Assembly (NCBI GenBank): GCA_964654825.1
Contig: CAZZKG010000029.1
Span: 1 to 42,433 of the forward strand
From: CAZZKG01 sp964654825
Lineage (GTDB): Bacteria > Gemmatimonadota > CAZMKB01
Direction: 5' to 3'
Length of the DNA stretch: 42,433 nucleotides
Translations under genes and position numbers: made by a program
Shown here: piece after piece, positions 25,649 to 33,834 of the stretch
How positions within the stretch are numbered: position 1 is the first letter of the stretch
How the letters are laid out: each line of letters starts with the position of its first letter
The notes under the pieces: generated by a model
The model's input: the letters and a program-made list of their open reading frames with translations, nothing else
Databases searched by the model: none
What the model was told of the DNA's origin: nothing

Positions 25649-26950
25649 ATGTCCAATTGTGCGGATTATTTCGAGACTACGTCGAAAGTCCTCAATCCAC
25701 ATGGGGGAAGAACCGCCAAGGTCTGCCTGACCCCCTTCTGCTTCGATGACGCGTTCTGGAATACCATGAACAATATCACGCGGGCTTACGCAAACCTCCT
25801 CGAATTCGTATTCAAGCGCTTCCCCACGGACTCACGGATCCAACGTGTCCTGGACTATTCGGGCGAACTGGAGAACTATCTCAGATCACTAACCGTCTAT
25901 CCCATTAACATGGCAGCGGCGAGGATAGACATTTTTCCAACATCCGAAGGCTTGAGGATGGTCGAATCGAACGCCGAGATCCCGGGAGGGAGCGAGGAGA
26001 GCTACTTCCTCGAGTCAGAGTTTATTGCTGCGTTCAATCCGCCGAATGTGGAGCAGCTACAGCGCCTCGAGATCGTGTACAATACACTGATGCATCATTA
26101 CCAGATCCAGGCAAAAGCAAAGGGCTTCCCCGCGAAGAAAAACAATCTGAATGTGTACCTCATACAGTGGCAGCACGAGATAAACAGGATCAGGGGAGAG
26201 TATGCCATCCTGATAGACTACATAAGGTCGAAAGGTCATCGTTGTGATGTCATCGACCCGCACCGCCTGACAATCGAAGACAACCGGGTGCTGTCACCGG
26301 AGGGGGAACAGATCGATTTGATGTACCGGCGTTTCACGGGAGACGAGTTACCGAAGTACTCGAAGACGAGCTGGCAGATGGCCATCGACCTTGACAGAGC
26401 TGATGCGGCGGTCGTGAACCCCTTCTGCACGAAGAGAGTAGACTCGAAAAACATCATGGTTCTGTTCAAGGATTCCCTGTATGAGGATATCTTCCCGGCG
26501 GAGCTTAAAGAGGACCTCGAGATCGTACGTAGCATCATCCCGTGGACAAGGAAAATAGAGGAGAAGATCCTGATAGAGGGAAGGGATGTCGAAGCCCGGC
26601 AATTTCTGCTTGACAACCGCTCTTCACTCGTTATCAAGCACGCGAACTCCTACTCGAGCATGGACGTATTCATCGGCACGGACAACGAGGAAGTGAGGTG
26701 GACGGAGATCGTCGAAGAGGCCCTTCGAGGCGACTGGATCGTCCAGGAACTCATCGACCTGCCGGAGATGGAAATCGAGTACTGGGAAAGCAGCAGTAAG
26801 CACCGCGTCACCTGCATCTACAACGTCAATCCCTATATCTATGATGGGAAATTGGGTGGGTTTTATGTGAGAGCATCGACCGACAAGCTGACTTCCTTCA
26901 AGGTTGGTGAAATCGCCACGGTCCTGCCGTGTTTCAAGGTGAAGACATAG
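25649..26950 (+). CDS. Predicted ATP-grasp-fold ligase (circularly permuted type)
   Basis: The product is 433 residues with no signal peptide. The first half holds MVESNAEIPGG (104-114) and a Rossmann-like segment (YLIQWQHEINRIRGEYAILIDYI). The second half has ATP-grasp-like motifs: LVIKHANSYSSMDV (Lys-330 as candidate ATP-binding lysine), WIVQELIDLPE (363-373), and a final NPYIYDGKLGGFYVRAS (394-410, candidate metal and Arg ligands). This layout resembles glutathionylspermidine-synthase-like or circularly permuted ATP-grasp amide ligases. It is followed after 49 bases by an N-formylglutamate amidohydrolase-fold gene, so the two may act on one amino-acid or peptide metabolite. AGGAG precedes the ATG. 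The substrate is unknown. Confidence 0.6.
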   Translation: MSNCADYFETTSKVLNPHGGRTAKVCLTPFCFDDAFWNTMNNITRAYANLLEFVFKRFPTDSRIQRVLDYSGELENYLRSLTVYPINMAAARIDIFPTSEGLRMVESNAEIPGGSEESYFLESEFIAAFNPPNVEQLQRLEIVYNTLMHHYQIQAKAKGFPAKKNNLNVYLIQWQHEINRIRGEYAILIDYIRSKGHRCDVIDPHRLTIEDNRVLSPEGEQIDLMYRRFTGDELPKYSKTSWQMAIDLDRADAAVVNPFCTKRVDSKNIMVLFKDSLYEDIFPAELKEDLEIVRSIIPWTRKIEEKILIEGRDVEARQFLLDNRSSLVIKHANSYSSMDVFIGTDNEEVRWTEIVEEALRGDWIVQELIDLPEMEIEYWESSSKHRVTCIYNVNPYIYDGKLGGFYVRASTDKLTSFKVGEIATVLPCFKVKT

Positions 26951-26999
26951 AGTAAGACGGACCTGCCGCTACTTCACTCGATCGAAGGATGAGAAAACC

Positions 27000-27818
27000 A
27001 TGAAAAAGCTGCCGCTCCTCGTGTCGATCCCCCATGGCGGATGGAAGGTAGCCGATGAGATTCGTGACGTGTGGGCACTAAGCGCGGAGGACGCCTTCCA
27101 TGATGGTGATCCCTTCACCAGCAGGATTTACGACTTTCACGACAGGGTCGAATCTCAACTTGTCATGGAATATTACAGGGCAGTTGTCGATCTGAATCGT
27201 GCTCCCGATGATATAGCTCCCGAAAATCCCGACGGAGTTATAAAGTCCCACACCTGTTGGGATGTGCCTGTGTACAAATCCGGAAAATTCCCGGGCGAGA
27301 CACTAAGGAAAAAACTCCTTGACAGATATTATTTCTCCTACCACAGGCGGATCGAAGAAGAGCTTCACAATCCACGATTGAGGATGATGATTGACTGTCA
27401 CAGCATGGCTGCAGTTTCGCCACCCATCGAAGAAGACGCCGGCACGGTGAGACCGCTGATCTGCCTCGGCAACCTGGGAGACGCGAACGGGGAGGTTGAA
27501 CCCACCTTCAACAGAGTGACCTGTAAACCGGAACTGATTCGGTTCATGGTCGACGAATTCGCGACCGTCTTCGGCAATGAAGACGTCGAGGTCGAGCCGC
27601 CTGCCGTCGTTACGATGAACATACCCTTCAATGGAGGTCACATCACACGTATTTACGGGAGAGGGAGGATTCCCGTCGTTCAGATCGAAATGAGCCGGGC
27701 GCTCTATCTCGGCAGGGAAGTCTTCGATGAGAACACACTGACGGCCAAAGAGTCCCGGATTCATGATCTCAACGACAAGGTGTGGAGAGTGTTGAAGAAT
27801 ACCACAAGAAACCTGTAG
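27000..27818 (+). CDS. N-formylglutamate amidohydrolase-fold protein
   Basis: The product is 272 residues. It has the family's SIPHGG (9-14), DxF/DPFT region (30-40), DLNR (64-67), DCHSM (132-136) and a C-terminal FNGGHITRIYG with a conserved Glu in VQIEMSR. These supply metal and substrate ligands in FGase/HutG-type zinc hydrolases that cleave N-acyl amino acids. No histidine-degradation genes are nearby, so a HutG role is unlikely. Pairing with the ATP-grasp gene upstream points to a separate amide metabolite (inference). AAGGATGAG precedes the ATG. Confidence 0.78.
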   Translation: MKKLPLLVSIPHGGWKVADEIRDVWALSAEDAFHDGDPFTSRIYDFHDRVESQLVMEYYRAVVDLNRAPDDIAPENPDGVIKSHTCWDVPVYKSGKFPGETLRKKLLDRYYFSYHRRIEEELHNPRLRMMIDCHSMAAVSPPIEEDAGTVRPLICLGNLGDANGEVEPTFNRVTCKPELIRFMVDEFATVFGNEDVEVEPPAVVTMNIPFNGGHITRIYGRGRIPVVQIEMSRALYLGREVFDENTLTAKESRIHDLNDKVWRVLKNTTRNL

Positions 27819-27876
27819 CGAAAGGCTCTTCAGTAACAGATGATCACCCGACAGGCCGAATCAGAGGGGGAGGAAC

Positions 27877-28899
27877 ATGAAAAATTTTTTTATGCTTGCG
27901 GTCCTGGTGGCCGTTTTCTCGGGGACTCCCACACGATGTCCGGGAGGAGACACAGAGAATGAAATCACACTCTGGCCTGAGATAGAACCTTACGAGACCG
28001 GCTACCTTCAGGTGTCGGACATCCACGAAATCTACTACGAGATATGCGGTAACAGTGATGGGAAGACAGTGTTCGTCCTGCACGGTGGGCCTGGCGGGGG
28101 TTGTTCACCGAACATGCGCCGGTACTTCAATCCTGAAAAATTCCGCATCGTGCTTCATGATCAGCGGGGTGCCGGGAAGTCGAAGCCCTTTGCAGAAATC
28201 CGCGAGAACACGACCCAGGATCTCGTGGAGGATATAGAACGCCTTCGGAAGCGCACGAGTGCCGGGAAAGTGATCCTGTTCGGCGGATCGTGGGGAACCA
28301 CTTTGGGTCTGGCTTATGCTGAGACGTATCCGGAAAATGTGAGCGGCATGCTCCTTCGGGGGATATTCACCGCCACCCGGGCGGAGATCGATCACTTCTA
28401 TCATGGCGGAGTCAGAAATTATTATCCGGAGGTTTACGATCGTTTTACCGGGTCCCTGCCGGATCCGGGCAGGCGCCCCCTTCCTCCCTATCTTCTCGAA
28501 CTCATTCAAAAAGGGGATGCTGCCCGGCAAAATAAATACAGCCTCATCTGGGGTAAATACGAAGCGAAAGTAAGCGTCCTCGAAATGTCCGATGACGCAG
28601 TGGACGAGCTGTTCGAAACATATGACCCCCTCGCGTTCGCCCTCCTCGAGAATTACTACATGGCAAATAGATGTTTTCTCGAAGAAGGCCAATTGCTGCG
28701 TGACGCCGACAAGATCAAAGACATTCCCTTGATCATGGTCAACGGAAGGTACGACCTGATCTGTCCACCGGTCACAGCATACGAGTTGCACAAAAAGCTC
28801 CCTCTGTCTACATTGATCATTGCCGAATCAGCCGGGCACTGGATGGGAGACCCCAACGTTCAGAAAGCGCTCCTGCGTGCAGCGAGAGAATTCGAGTAA
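27877..28899 (+). CDS. Prolyl aminopeptidase-like alpha/beta hydrolase (S33), probably exported
   Basis: The product is 340 residues. An N-terminal hydrophobic segment (about 3-16) suggests export. The family signature HGGPGGGCSP (oxyanion region, from 69), DQRGAGKS, GGSWGTTLGLAYA (nucleophile Ser-138), GRYDLICPP (Asp) and AGHW (His) are all intact. Members release N-terminal proline or act on related substrates. Most PIP enzymes are cytosolic and about 310-320 residues, so the export signal is the unusual point. GGGGGAGGAAC precedes the ATG. Confidence 0.82.
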   Translation: MKNFFMLAVLVAVFSGTPTRCPGGDTENEITLWPEIEPYETGYLQVSDIHEIYYEICGNSDGKTVFVLHGGPGGGCSPNMRRYFNPEKFRIVLHDQRGAGKSKPFAEIRENTTQDLVEDIERLRKRTSAGKVILFGGSWGTTLGLAYAETYPENVSGMLLRGIFTATRAEIDHFYHGGVRNYYPEVYDRFTGSLPDPGRRPLPPYLLELIQKGDAARQNKYSLIWGKYEAKVSVLEMSDDAVDELFETYDPLAFALLENYYMANRCFLEEGQLLRDADKIKDIPLIMVNGRYDLICPPVTAYELHKKLPLSTLIIAESAGHWMGDPNVQKALLRAAREFE

Positions 28900-29010
28900 A
28901 AGGCAGCTAGGAACATCGCCTGATCCAGGGTGTTGAATAACAGGAATTTGTGCGTATTATCTAATTCTCAATGTGGTAGAATGGTTTTGGAAACGAGCAG
29001 GGAGGAACAC

Positions 29011-29901
29011 ATGTACGTCATAACGGGAGCAACTGGTAATACAGGAAAAAGAATTTCAGAACTACTCCTTGATGAAGGTAAAAACGTACGAGTCATCAGC
29101 AGAAACAGGGAAAGGCTGCAGCCGTTGGTAGAGAAAGGGGCGGAACCCGCCGTTGGATCGCTCACAGACGAGGATTTCCTGACAGAGACATTTCGGGGAG
29201 CAACGGCCGCGTATGCAATGATCCCGCCGGATTTGCAGGTTGAGAACGTGAGGGAATATCAGAACAAAGCAGGCGAAGTAATTGCCGGCGCCCTGAAAAA
29301 AGCAGGCGTGAAATATGTCGTCCACCTCAGCAGTCTCGGAGCTGATCTCACCGAGGGGACAGGCCCCATCGCAGGATTGCACGATCAGGAGGAGCGATTG
29401 AACAAGCTCGCAGAGGTCAACGTGCTCCACCTGAGGCCTACGTTTTTCATGGAGAACTTCTTCAATTACATCCCTCTGATCAAAGAGCAGGGTATCAACG
29501 GTTCTCCAATAGAAGCTGATATCCCGATACCGGTCATTGCAACGACCGACATCGCGAAGGCAGCAGCTCGGCACCTTATCGAACTGGATTTCAGCGGACA
29601 TTCGGTACAGGAACTCCTGGGGAAGGAAGACCTGTCCATGGGTCGGATGACGAAGATACTCGGAAATGCAATAGGGAAAGAAGATCTTCAGTATATCCAG
29701 TTCACCTACGAAGATGCGGAGATGGCCATAATCGGGATGGGAATCTCCAAAGATGCAGCGCGATCGTTCATCGAACTTTACAGGAGTATAAACCAGAAGA
29801 ATCTCATCTCAGGAGCGAATCGTACGGAAGAGAACACAACGGAAACAGGCTTCGAGGAGTTTGCGCAGGTCTTCGCCGACATCTACAGCAGGAATCAGTG
29901 A
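29011..29901 (+). CDS. NmrA-like NAD(P)-binding Rossmann protein (atypical SDR)
   Basis: The ATG at 29011 follows GGGAGGAAC and gives the normal start MYVITGATGNTG. An earlier in-frame start at 28930 adds an unrelated leader. The product is 296 residues. The nucleotide-binding TGATGNTG is at the N-terminus, followed by VRVISRNRERL (likely NADP-preferring Arg residues), HLSSLGA and LRPTFFMENF, as in NmrA/TMR-like proteins. These are redox sensors or quinone/aldehyde reductases. The specific reaction cannot be told from sequence. Confidence 0.82.
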   Translation: MYVITGATGNTGKRISELLLDEGKNVRVISRNRERLQPLVEKGAEPAVGSLTDEDFLTETFRGATAAYAMIPPDLQVENVREYQNKAGEVIAGALKKAGVKYVVHLSSLGADLTEGTGPIAGLHDQEERLNKLAEVNVLHLRPTFFMENFFNYIPLIKEQGINGSPIEADIPIPVIATTDIAKAAARHLIELDFSGHSVQELLGKEDLSMGRMTKILGNAIGKEDLQYIQFTYEDAEMAIIGMGISKDAARSFIELYRSINQKNLISGANRTEENTTETGFEEFAQVFADIYSRNQ

Positions 29902-29962
29902 AAATCATGTCGGCCCTGAATCTTGCTGAAACCCCCGGCAAACTCGAAATAAGGAAAATCGG

Positions 29963-30613
29963 ATGAGGACACTGAAAGAACAACTGGATGCGGTGAGAGC
30001 CCGATTTGTAAAAGACGCTCCCCCCGAGGCTCTTTCTGTGATAAAAGGCGCAATTGAAGAACTGCGTACAAGTGGTATAGACGAACGGATCCTGAAAGAG
30101 GGCGATGAGGCGCCACAATTTTCTTTGCCGAATGTGCAGGGAACACTCGTCAGTTCGAGAGAAATGCTCGACAGGGGACCATTGGTGCTGAGTTTTTACA
30201 GGGGCAAGTGGTGACCATTCTGTAATCTGGAGCTGGCAGCTCTTCAGCGAGTGCTACCTGAATTTACGTCGTATCGTGCCACACACCTTGCTGTTTCCCC
30301 GCAGCTCGAGAAGTTCAGCGCTGAGCTGGTGAAGGAGTACAGGTTCGACTTCGATCTCCTCGCTGACCGCGGGAACGAAACTGCAAAGCAATTCGGACTC
30401 GTCTTCATACTTTCGAATGATCTACGAAAGCTCTATCTCCAGTTTGGCATAGACCTGCAGGAGTACAATGGCGATGACTCATGGACACTACCTGTGCCGG
30501 CCCGTTTCGTGATAGACCAGGATTCGATCATACGATCGGTGGATGCTGATCCAGATTACACGAGAAGACCGGAACCGGAGGACACGCTCCGCGAACTGAA
30601 AGCACTCGCGTAG
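29963..30613 (+). CDS. Peroxiredoxin-like selenoprotein (in-frame TGA = Sec-84)
   Basis: The frame starting at ATG 29963 reaches a TGA at 30212-30214 and stays open in the same frame to a TAG at 30611-30613, giving 216 residues if TGA is read as selenocysteine. The TGA sits exactly at the peroxidatic residue: FYRGKW-U-PFCNLELAAL, where related AhpC/TSA proteins have FYRGxWCPYCNLEL. The motif is therefore UxxC (Sec-84, Cys-87). The rest matches the family: KEGDEAPQFSLPN before it, and AVSPQ and LLADRGNETAKQFGLVF after it. A hairpin 12 bases past the TGA fits a bacterial SECIS. It would reduce peroxides or act as a thiol oxidoreductase. A nonsense mutation is the alternative, but the intact downstream frame and exact position argue against it. 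selA, selB, selC and selD are not in the window. Confidence 0.88.
30212..30247 (+). promoter_or_regulatory. Bacterial SECIS-like hairpin at the Sec codon
   Basis: After the TGA (30212-30214), CTG (30227-30229) plus GAGCT (30230-30234), loop GGC (30235-30237) and AGCTC (30238-30242), two-base bulge TT, then CAG (30245-30247) form a small hairpin. The apical loop GG lies about 20 bases downstream of TGA, and there is a bulged T as in SelB-binding SECIS elements. Structure was judged by eye. Confidence 0.65.
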
Positions 30614-31410
30614 TGTGCCGGCACGGAAAACAACCCGTCGTTTTCGGCAACAATTTCGTAGAGAGACTGGCGGCCCAGCAGACCCACCAGGGTTCGAACT
30701 GGTTTCAGGGTACGGCGGACGCGGTGAGGGCGACACTCAACTATACGACCTGTTACCGGTCAGAGCTGGTTTTGATCCTGTCGGGCGATCATCTGTACAG
30801 GATGGATTACGGGGATCTCATCCGTAAAGAAGTGCTCCCATCATCTCTCGGCAGCTACAGGGTCATGGTGTATCCCTTCACAGACTACTGGAAGGACATC
30901 GGCACCATCGGATCGTTTTTCGAAGCGAACATCGCCCTGGCACAGTCGAATCCGCCCTTTCCTCTCTACCAGCCCTGTTGGCCTCTGTACACCCGCGAAC
31001 GCTCCCTCCCTCCGAGTCGCGTCATCCGGTCTGAGATCAAGGACAGTCTGCTGGTGGAAGGCTCGGATATCACGGGTGCGAGTATCTGCCAATCTATCGT
31101 AGGCGAGCGCAGCATCATCCGTGAAGGATCAGAGCTCCGGAATGTCATCATGATGGAGGCAGATTTTTACGAGGGAGAAGAAAGCTTGAGCAGCAGGGAG
31201 GCTCAGGAGCGTGACCTCCCGCCCACGGGTGTGGGAAAAACGTCTGTGATCGAGAGGGCAATCATCGATAAAAATGCCTGCATCGGGGATGGGGTTGTCA
31301 TTCACCCTAAACCAGGAATTACCGGGCAGAAGAATGAGAATTACTGGGTTGTTGACGGTATCACCATCATCCCCAAGTGGGCGGTCATACACCCCGGAAG
31401 AGAACTGTGA
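30613..31410 (+). pseudogene. glgC: Decayed glucose-1-phosphate adenylyltransferase (glgC), N-terminal and internal deletions
   Basis: The frame opens with a GTG overlapping the stop of the selenoprotein gene and codes 265 residues, against about 420 for GlgC. The N-terminal nucleotide-binding region (GGxGTRL and following about 90 residues) is missing. The sequence begins at the QQTHQGSNWFQGTADAVR region and continues to LSGDHLYRMDYGDLIRK. It then jumps to EVLPSSLGSYRVMVYPFTDYWKDIGTIGSF, losing about 110 residues of the catalytic core in frame. The C-terminal beta-helix (FPLYQPCWPLYTR, AIIDKNACIGDG) is complete. It probably cannot make ADP-glucose. The frame is otherwise unbroken, so loss may be recent or a structural remnant is kept. 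Confidence 0.8.
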
Positions 31411-31461
31411 TCTGTTGTGTGTCTCGGGAAAGCCGGGTAACGCTGAGCGCAGAAAATCTCC

Positions 31462-31490
31462 TTGACAGGCAATCCTACATAATATAAGAT
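31462..31490 (+). promoter_or_regulatory. Promoter before the M23/M16 genes
   Basis: TTGACA (31462-31467), 17 bases, then TAAGAT (31485-31490), about 43 bases before the M23 start. Confidence 0.6.
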
Positions 31491-31532
31491 TTAACACAAA
31501 AATATTACGTTTGAGTCATCCTGCTCGGGGAA

Positions 31533-32465
31533 ATGCCATTGAAGAAAAACTGGACTGTTCTCCTCGTCCCCCACGATAATATCAAGGTGCGCAATTACAC
31601 GCTGACGAGACCGGTAATTATTATGGGGACGATTATAGCCTGTGCCTCCCTCATTGTGGTGGGGATGCTCGGGTATGGCTATTACCACAAGAATGTTGCT
31701 GTTGAAAAGCTCTCCGGTCTCGAGGCGGAAAATCTCATTCTCAAGGGAGAGGTGTCGGAGCTGGGTAAGCTCACCGATCAGCTCGAGAAACGACTAACCG
31801 ACATCGAGGATCTGGAAGATGAGTACCGGACCGTTGCAGGTCTCTCCGGAATAGACCCCGAAGTAAAGCAGGCCGGTATCGGAGGACCAGACAAGCGAAC
31901 CGAGGTGAAGGGTAAGCTCGGGGCCATCGAGAAGAAATATGCTGATGAGATCGTGACGAATGAGGAGACCCTGAACGCGCTCATTCGAAAGGCAAATATT
32001 CTTCACCAGAGCCTTACCGAATCCGTTGAGCAGCTTAAGTACTATCAGGACAGGCTCAATCACACTCCATCAATATGGCCGACGATCGGAAGGCTCAGCA
32101 GCAGATATGGCGGGAGAATTCATCCGATCTTTGATGGTATCCGGAAACACGAAGGTATCGATATCTCTGCTCAAAGCGGCATGCCAATCGTGTCGACAGC
32201 TGAAGGCGTCGTCACGTATGCGAAATGGAAACTGGGTTACGGTCAGGTGATAGAAATTGATCATGGATATGACATTAAGACATTGTACGCGCATCTGTCG
32301 AAGATCAAGGTAAAAAAGGGAAAAAGGGTGCAGAGGGGAGAAATTATCGGTCTTGTCGGGAATACAGGTGTCTCAACCGGCCCGCACCTGCATTATGAGG
32401 TTAAACTCGATGGCAAATCTAAAAACCCCCTCAACTACATCCTTGGATACAGTGTGCCTGATTAA
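31533..32465 (+). CDS. Membrane-anchored M23 peptidoglycan endopeptidase, second paralogue
   Basis: The product is 310 residues. The N-terminus (WTVLLVPHDN) resembles that of the M23 protein at 2549-3373. One membrane segment (about 28-50) is followed by a coiled coil (about 58-100 and 128-175) and the M23 domain (about 183-305). Ligands are complete: HEGID (His-206, Asp-210), YAH (His-254) and HLHYE (His-285, His-287). It should cleave peptide cross-links in the envelope. It has its own promoter and a strong terminator right after it. The ribosome-binding site is modest (CGGGGAA). Confidence 0.92.
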   Translation: MPLKKNWTVLLVPHDNIKVRNYTLTRPVIIMGTIIACASLIVVGMLGYGYYHKNVAVEKLSGLEAENLILKGEVSELGKLTDQLEKRLTDIEDLEDEYRTVAGLSGIDPEVKQAGIGGPDKRTEVKGKLGAIEKKYADEIVTNEETLNALIRKANILHQSLTESVEQLKYYQDRLNHTPSIWPTIGRLSSRYGGRIHPIFDGIRKHEGIDISAQSGMPIVSTAEGVVTYAKWKLGYGQVIEIDHGYDIKTLYAHLSKIKVKKGKRVQRGEIIGLVGNTGVSTGPHLHYEVKLDGKSKNPLNYILGYSVPD

Positions 32466-32488
32466 CGTTCTTCGCATGAAAAAAGAAG

Positions 32489-32510
32489 AGCCGCGGCCGC
32501 GGCTTTTTTT
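32489..32510 (+). terminator. Strong terminator after the M23 gene
   Basis: AGCCGC-GGCC-GCGGCT followed by seven T forms a GC-rich hairpin with a T-run. It ends only 22 bases before the M16 start, so readthrough or an unseen promoter would be needed for the M16 genes. Confidence 0.85.
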
Positions 32511-32531
32511 ATCGATATCTGAGGTGATGCA

Positions 32532-33830
32532 GTGGGCAGGAAAAGCAATCGTGAAATGATCGGCGGTGGCGTGGCGAATCCCGCAGCGCCATTTTTCCGG
32601 TCAAGACTCTCCAATGGCACAACGGCAATCGTGAAAGTAAACAAGCGGCTTCCGGTTGTCGCAATGGATTGCTGGGTCAAGACCGGTACCGTGAATGAAA
32701 GTACACAATACAATGGGATTTCGCATTTCTACGAACACATGTTCTTCAAAGGAACAGAACGGCATCCTGCGGGTGAACTCGACCGGCTGGTGAAGGAAGT
32801 CGGCGGGTATAACAATGCCGCCACCTCGAACGAGTACACCCATTACTACGTTGTGCTTCCCGGAACGTTGAACGAGCACGCTCTCCTACTCCTTGCCGAC
32901 GCTCTGAACAACTGCCTGTTTAACCAGGATGATATTGAACGGGAACGAATGGTCGTTAAGGAAGAGATAAACAGGGCGGGAGACGATCCGGCATCAAAAC
33001 TCTACACGACACTCTTCGAGGAATGTTTTGAAGCTACACCCTATGCTCTGCCTGTACTGGGGAAAAAGGAGTCTCTCGACCGGATTACAGCAGGTGCCAT
33101 TGCAGATTATCACAGCAGCTATTATGTACCGGAAAATGTGACGGTGGTCATCTCCGGGGATGTCGATCCGGACCACACATTCGACGCAGTCGAGAAGATT
33201 TTCGGAGGTTATGATGAAAGAGCCGGTGGAGGCTGGCAGGAAATCGACATTCAGAAAATGGGTGCGCGCAAAGAGACGGTGATCGAGAAAGACGTAAAGC
33301 AGGTATACCTTGCGCTGGGTTTTGTCACAGGAGGGTTCATCGCAGACAGGAAGGCTGTTGTCGCGCTCGATGTGGCGGCATCCATTCTGGGAGAAGGGAG
33401 GAGTTCGAGATTACATCAGGAGCTCGTTGAGGAAAAGAAGCTGGCCATATCGATTGGCGCGTGGAACTGGGATATGCGGTCGGCGGGGATATTTTGGATC
33501 GATGCGATCCTCAGACCCGACAAGATCGAAGAGGTAGAACAGGCCATCTTTGATGCTCTCGGGCGCTTTCTCGAACAAGGTGCTTCCACGTGGGAAATGA
33601 AAAAAGTAATGAGCACGATTAAGGCCGACCAGCTCTATGATCTCCAGACAAATGAATCCATTGCCGGACTGCTTGGTTTCTACGAGACCGACCTTGATGA
33701 TGCGAAGGAGGCTCTATCATACCTGAATATGATCGAAGATGTCAGGGTGGCTGATCTGCGCCGTGAGTTTTCGAACATTTTTGATACAGAGCGATTCGTG
33801 AAAACACTCATCGTTCCATCAGGAGAGTGA
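32532..33830 (+). CDS. M16 zinc peptidase, catalytic subunit (GTG start)
   Basis: The GTG at 32532 follows GAGGTGA with normal spacing. The product is 432 residues in two M16 halves. The inverted zinc motif HFYEH (His-65, Glu-68, His-69) and the distant Glu in VVKEEINRAGDDP (Glu-145 region) are intact, so this is the active member. EYTHYY and SSRLHQELVEEKKLAISIGAW match family strands. It is followed four bases later by a second M16 gene lacking the zinc motif. Such pairs form a clamshell heterodimer that degrades small peptides, as in the mitochondrial processing peptidase and bacterial M16 pairs. No signal peptide is evident. Confidence 0.93.
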   Translation: MGRKSNREMIGGGVANPAAPFFRSRLSNGTTAIVKVNKRLPVVAMDCWVKTGTVNESTQYNGISHFYEHMFFKGTERHPAGELDRLVKEVGGYNNAATSNEYTHYYVVLPGTLNEHALLLLADALNNCLFNQDDIERERMVVKEEINRAGDDPASKLYTTLFEECFEATPYALPVLGKKESLDRITAGAIADYHSSYYVPENVTVVISGDVDPDHTFDAVEKIFGGYDERAGGGWQEIDIQKMGARKETVIEKDVKQVYLALGFVTGGFIADRKAVVALDVAASILGEGRSSRLHQELVEEKKLAISIGAWNWDMRSAGIFWIDAILRPDKIEEVEQAIFDALGRFLEQGASTWEMKKVMSTIKADQLYDLQTNESIAGLLGFYETDLDDAKEALSYLNMIEDVRVADLRREFSNIFDTERFVKTLIVPSGE

Positions 33831-33834
33831 GTGT

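Noticed and set aside
29963..30214. Reading the 83-codon frame as a complete short protein or a nonsense-mutated pseudogene
   Set aside because: The frame continues intact after TGA, the stop is exactly at the redox residue, and a SECIS-like hairpin follows.
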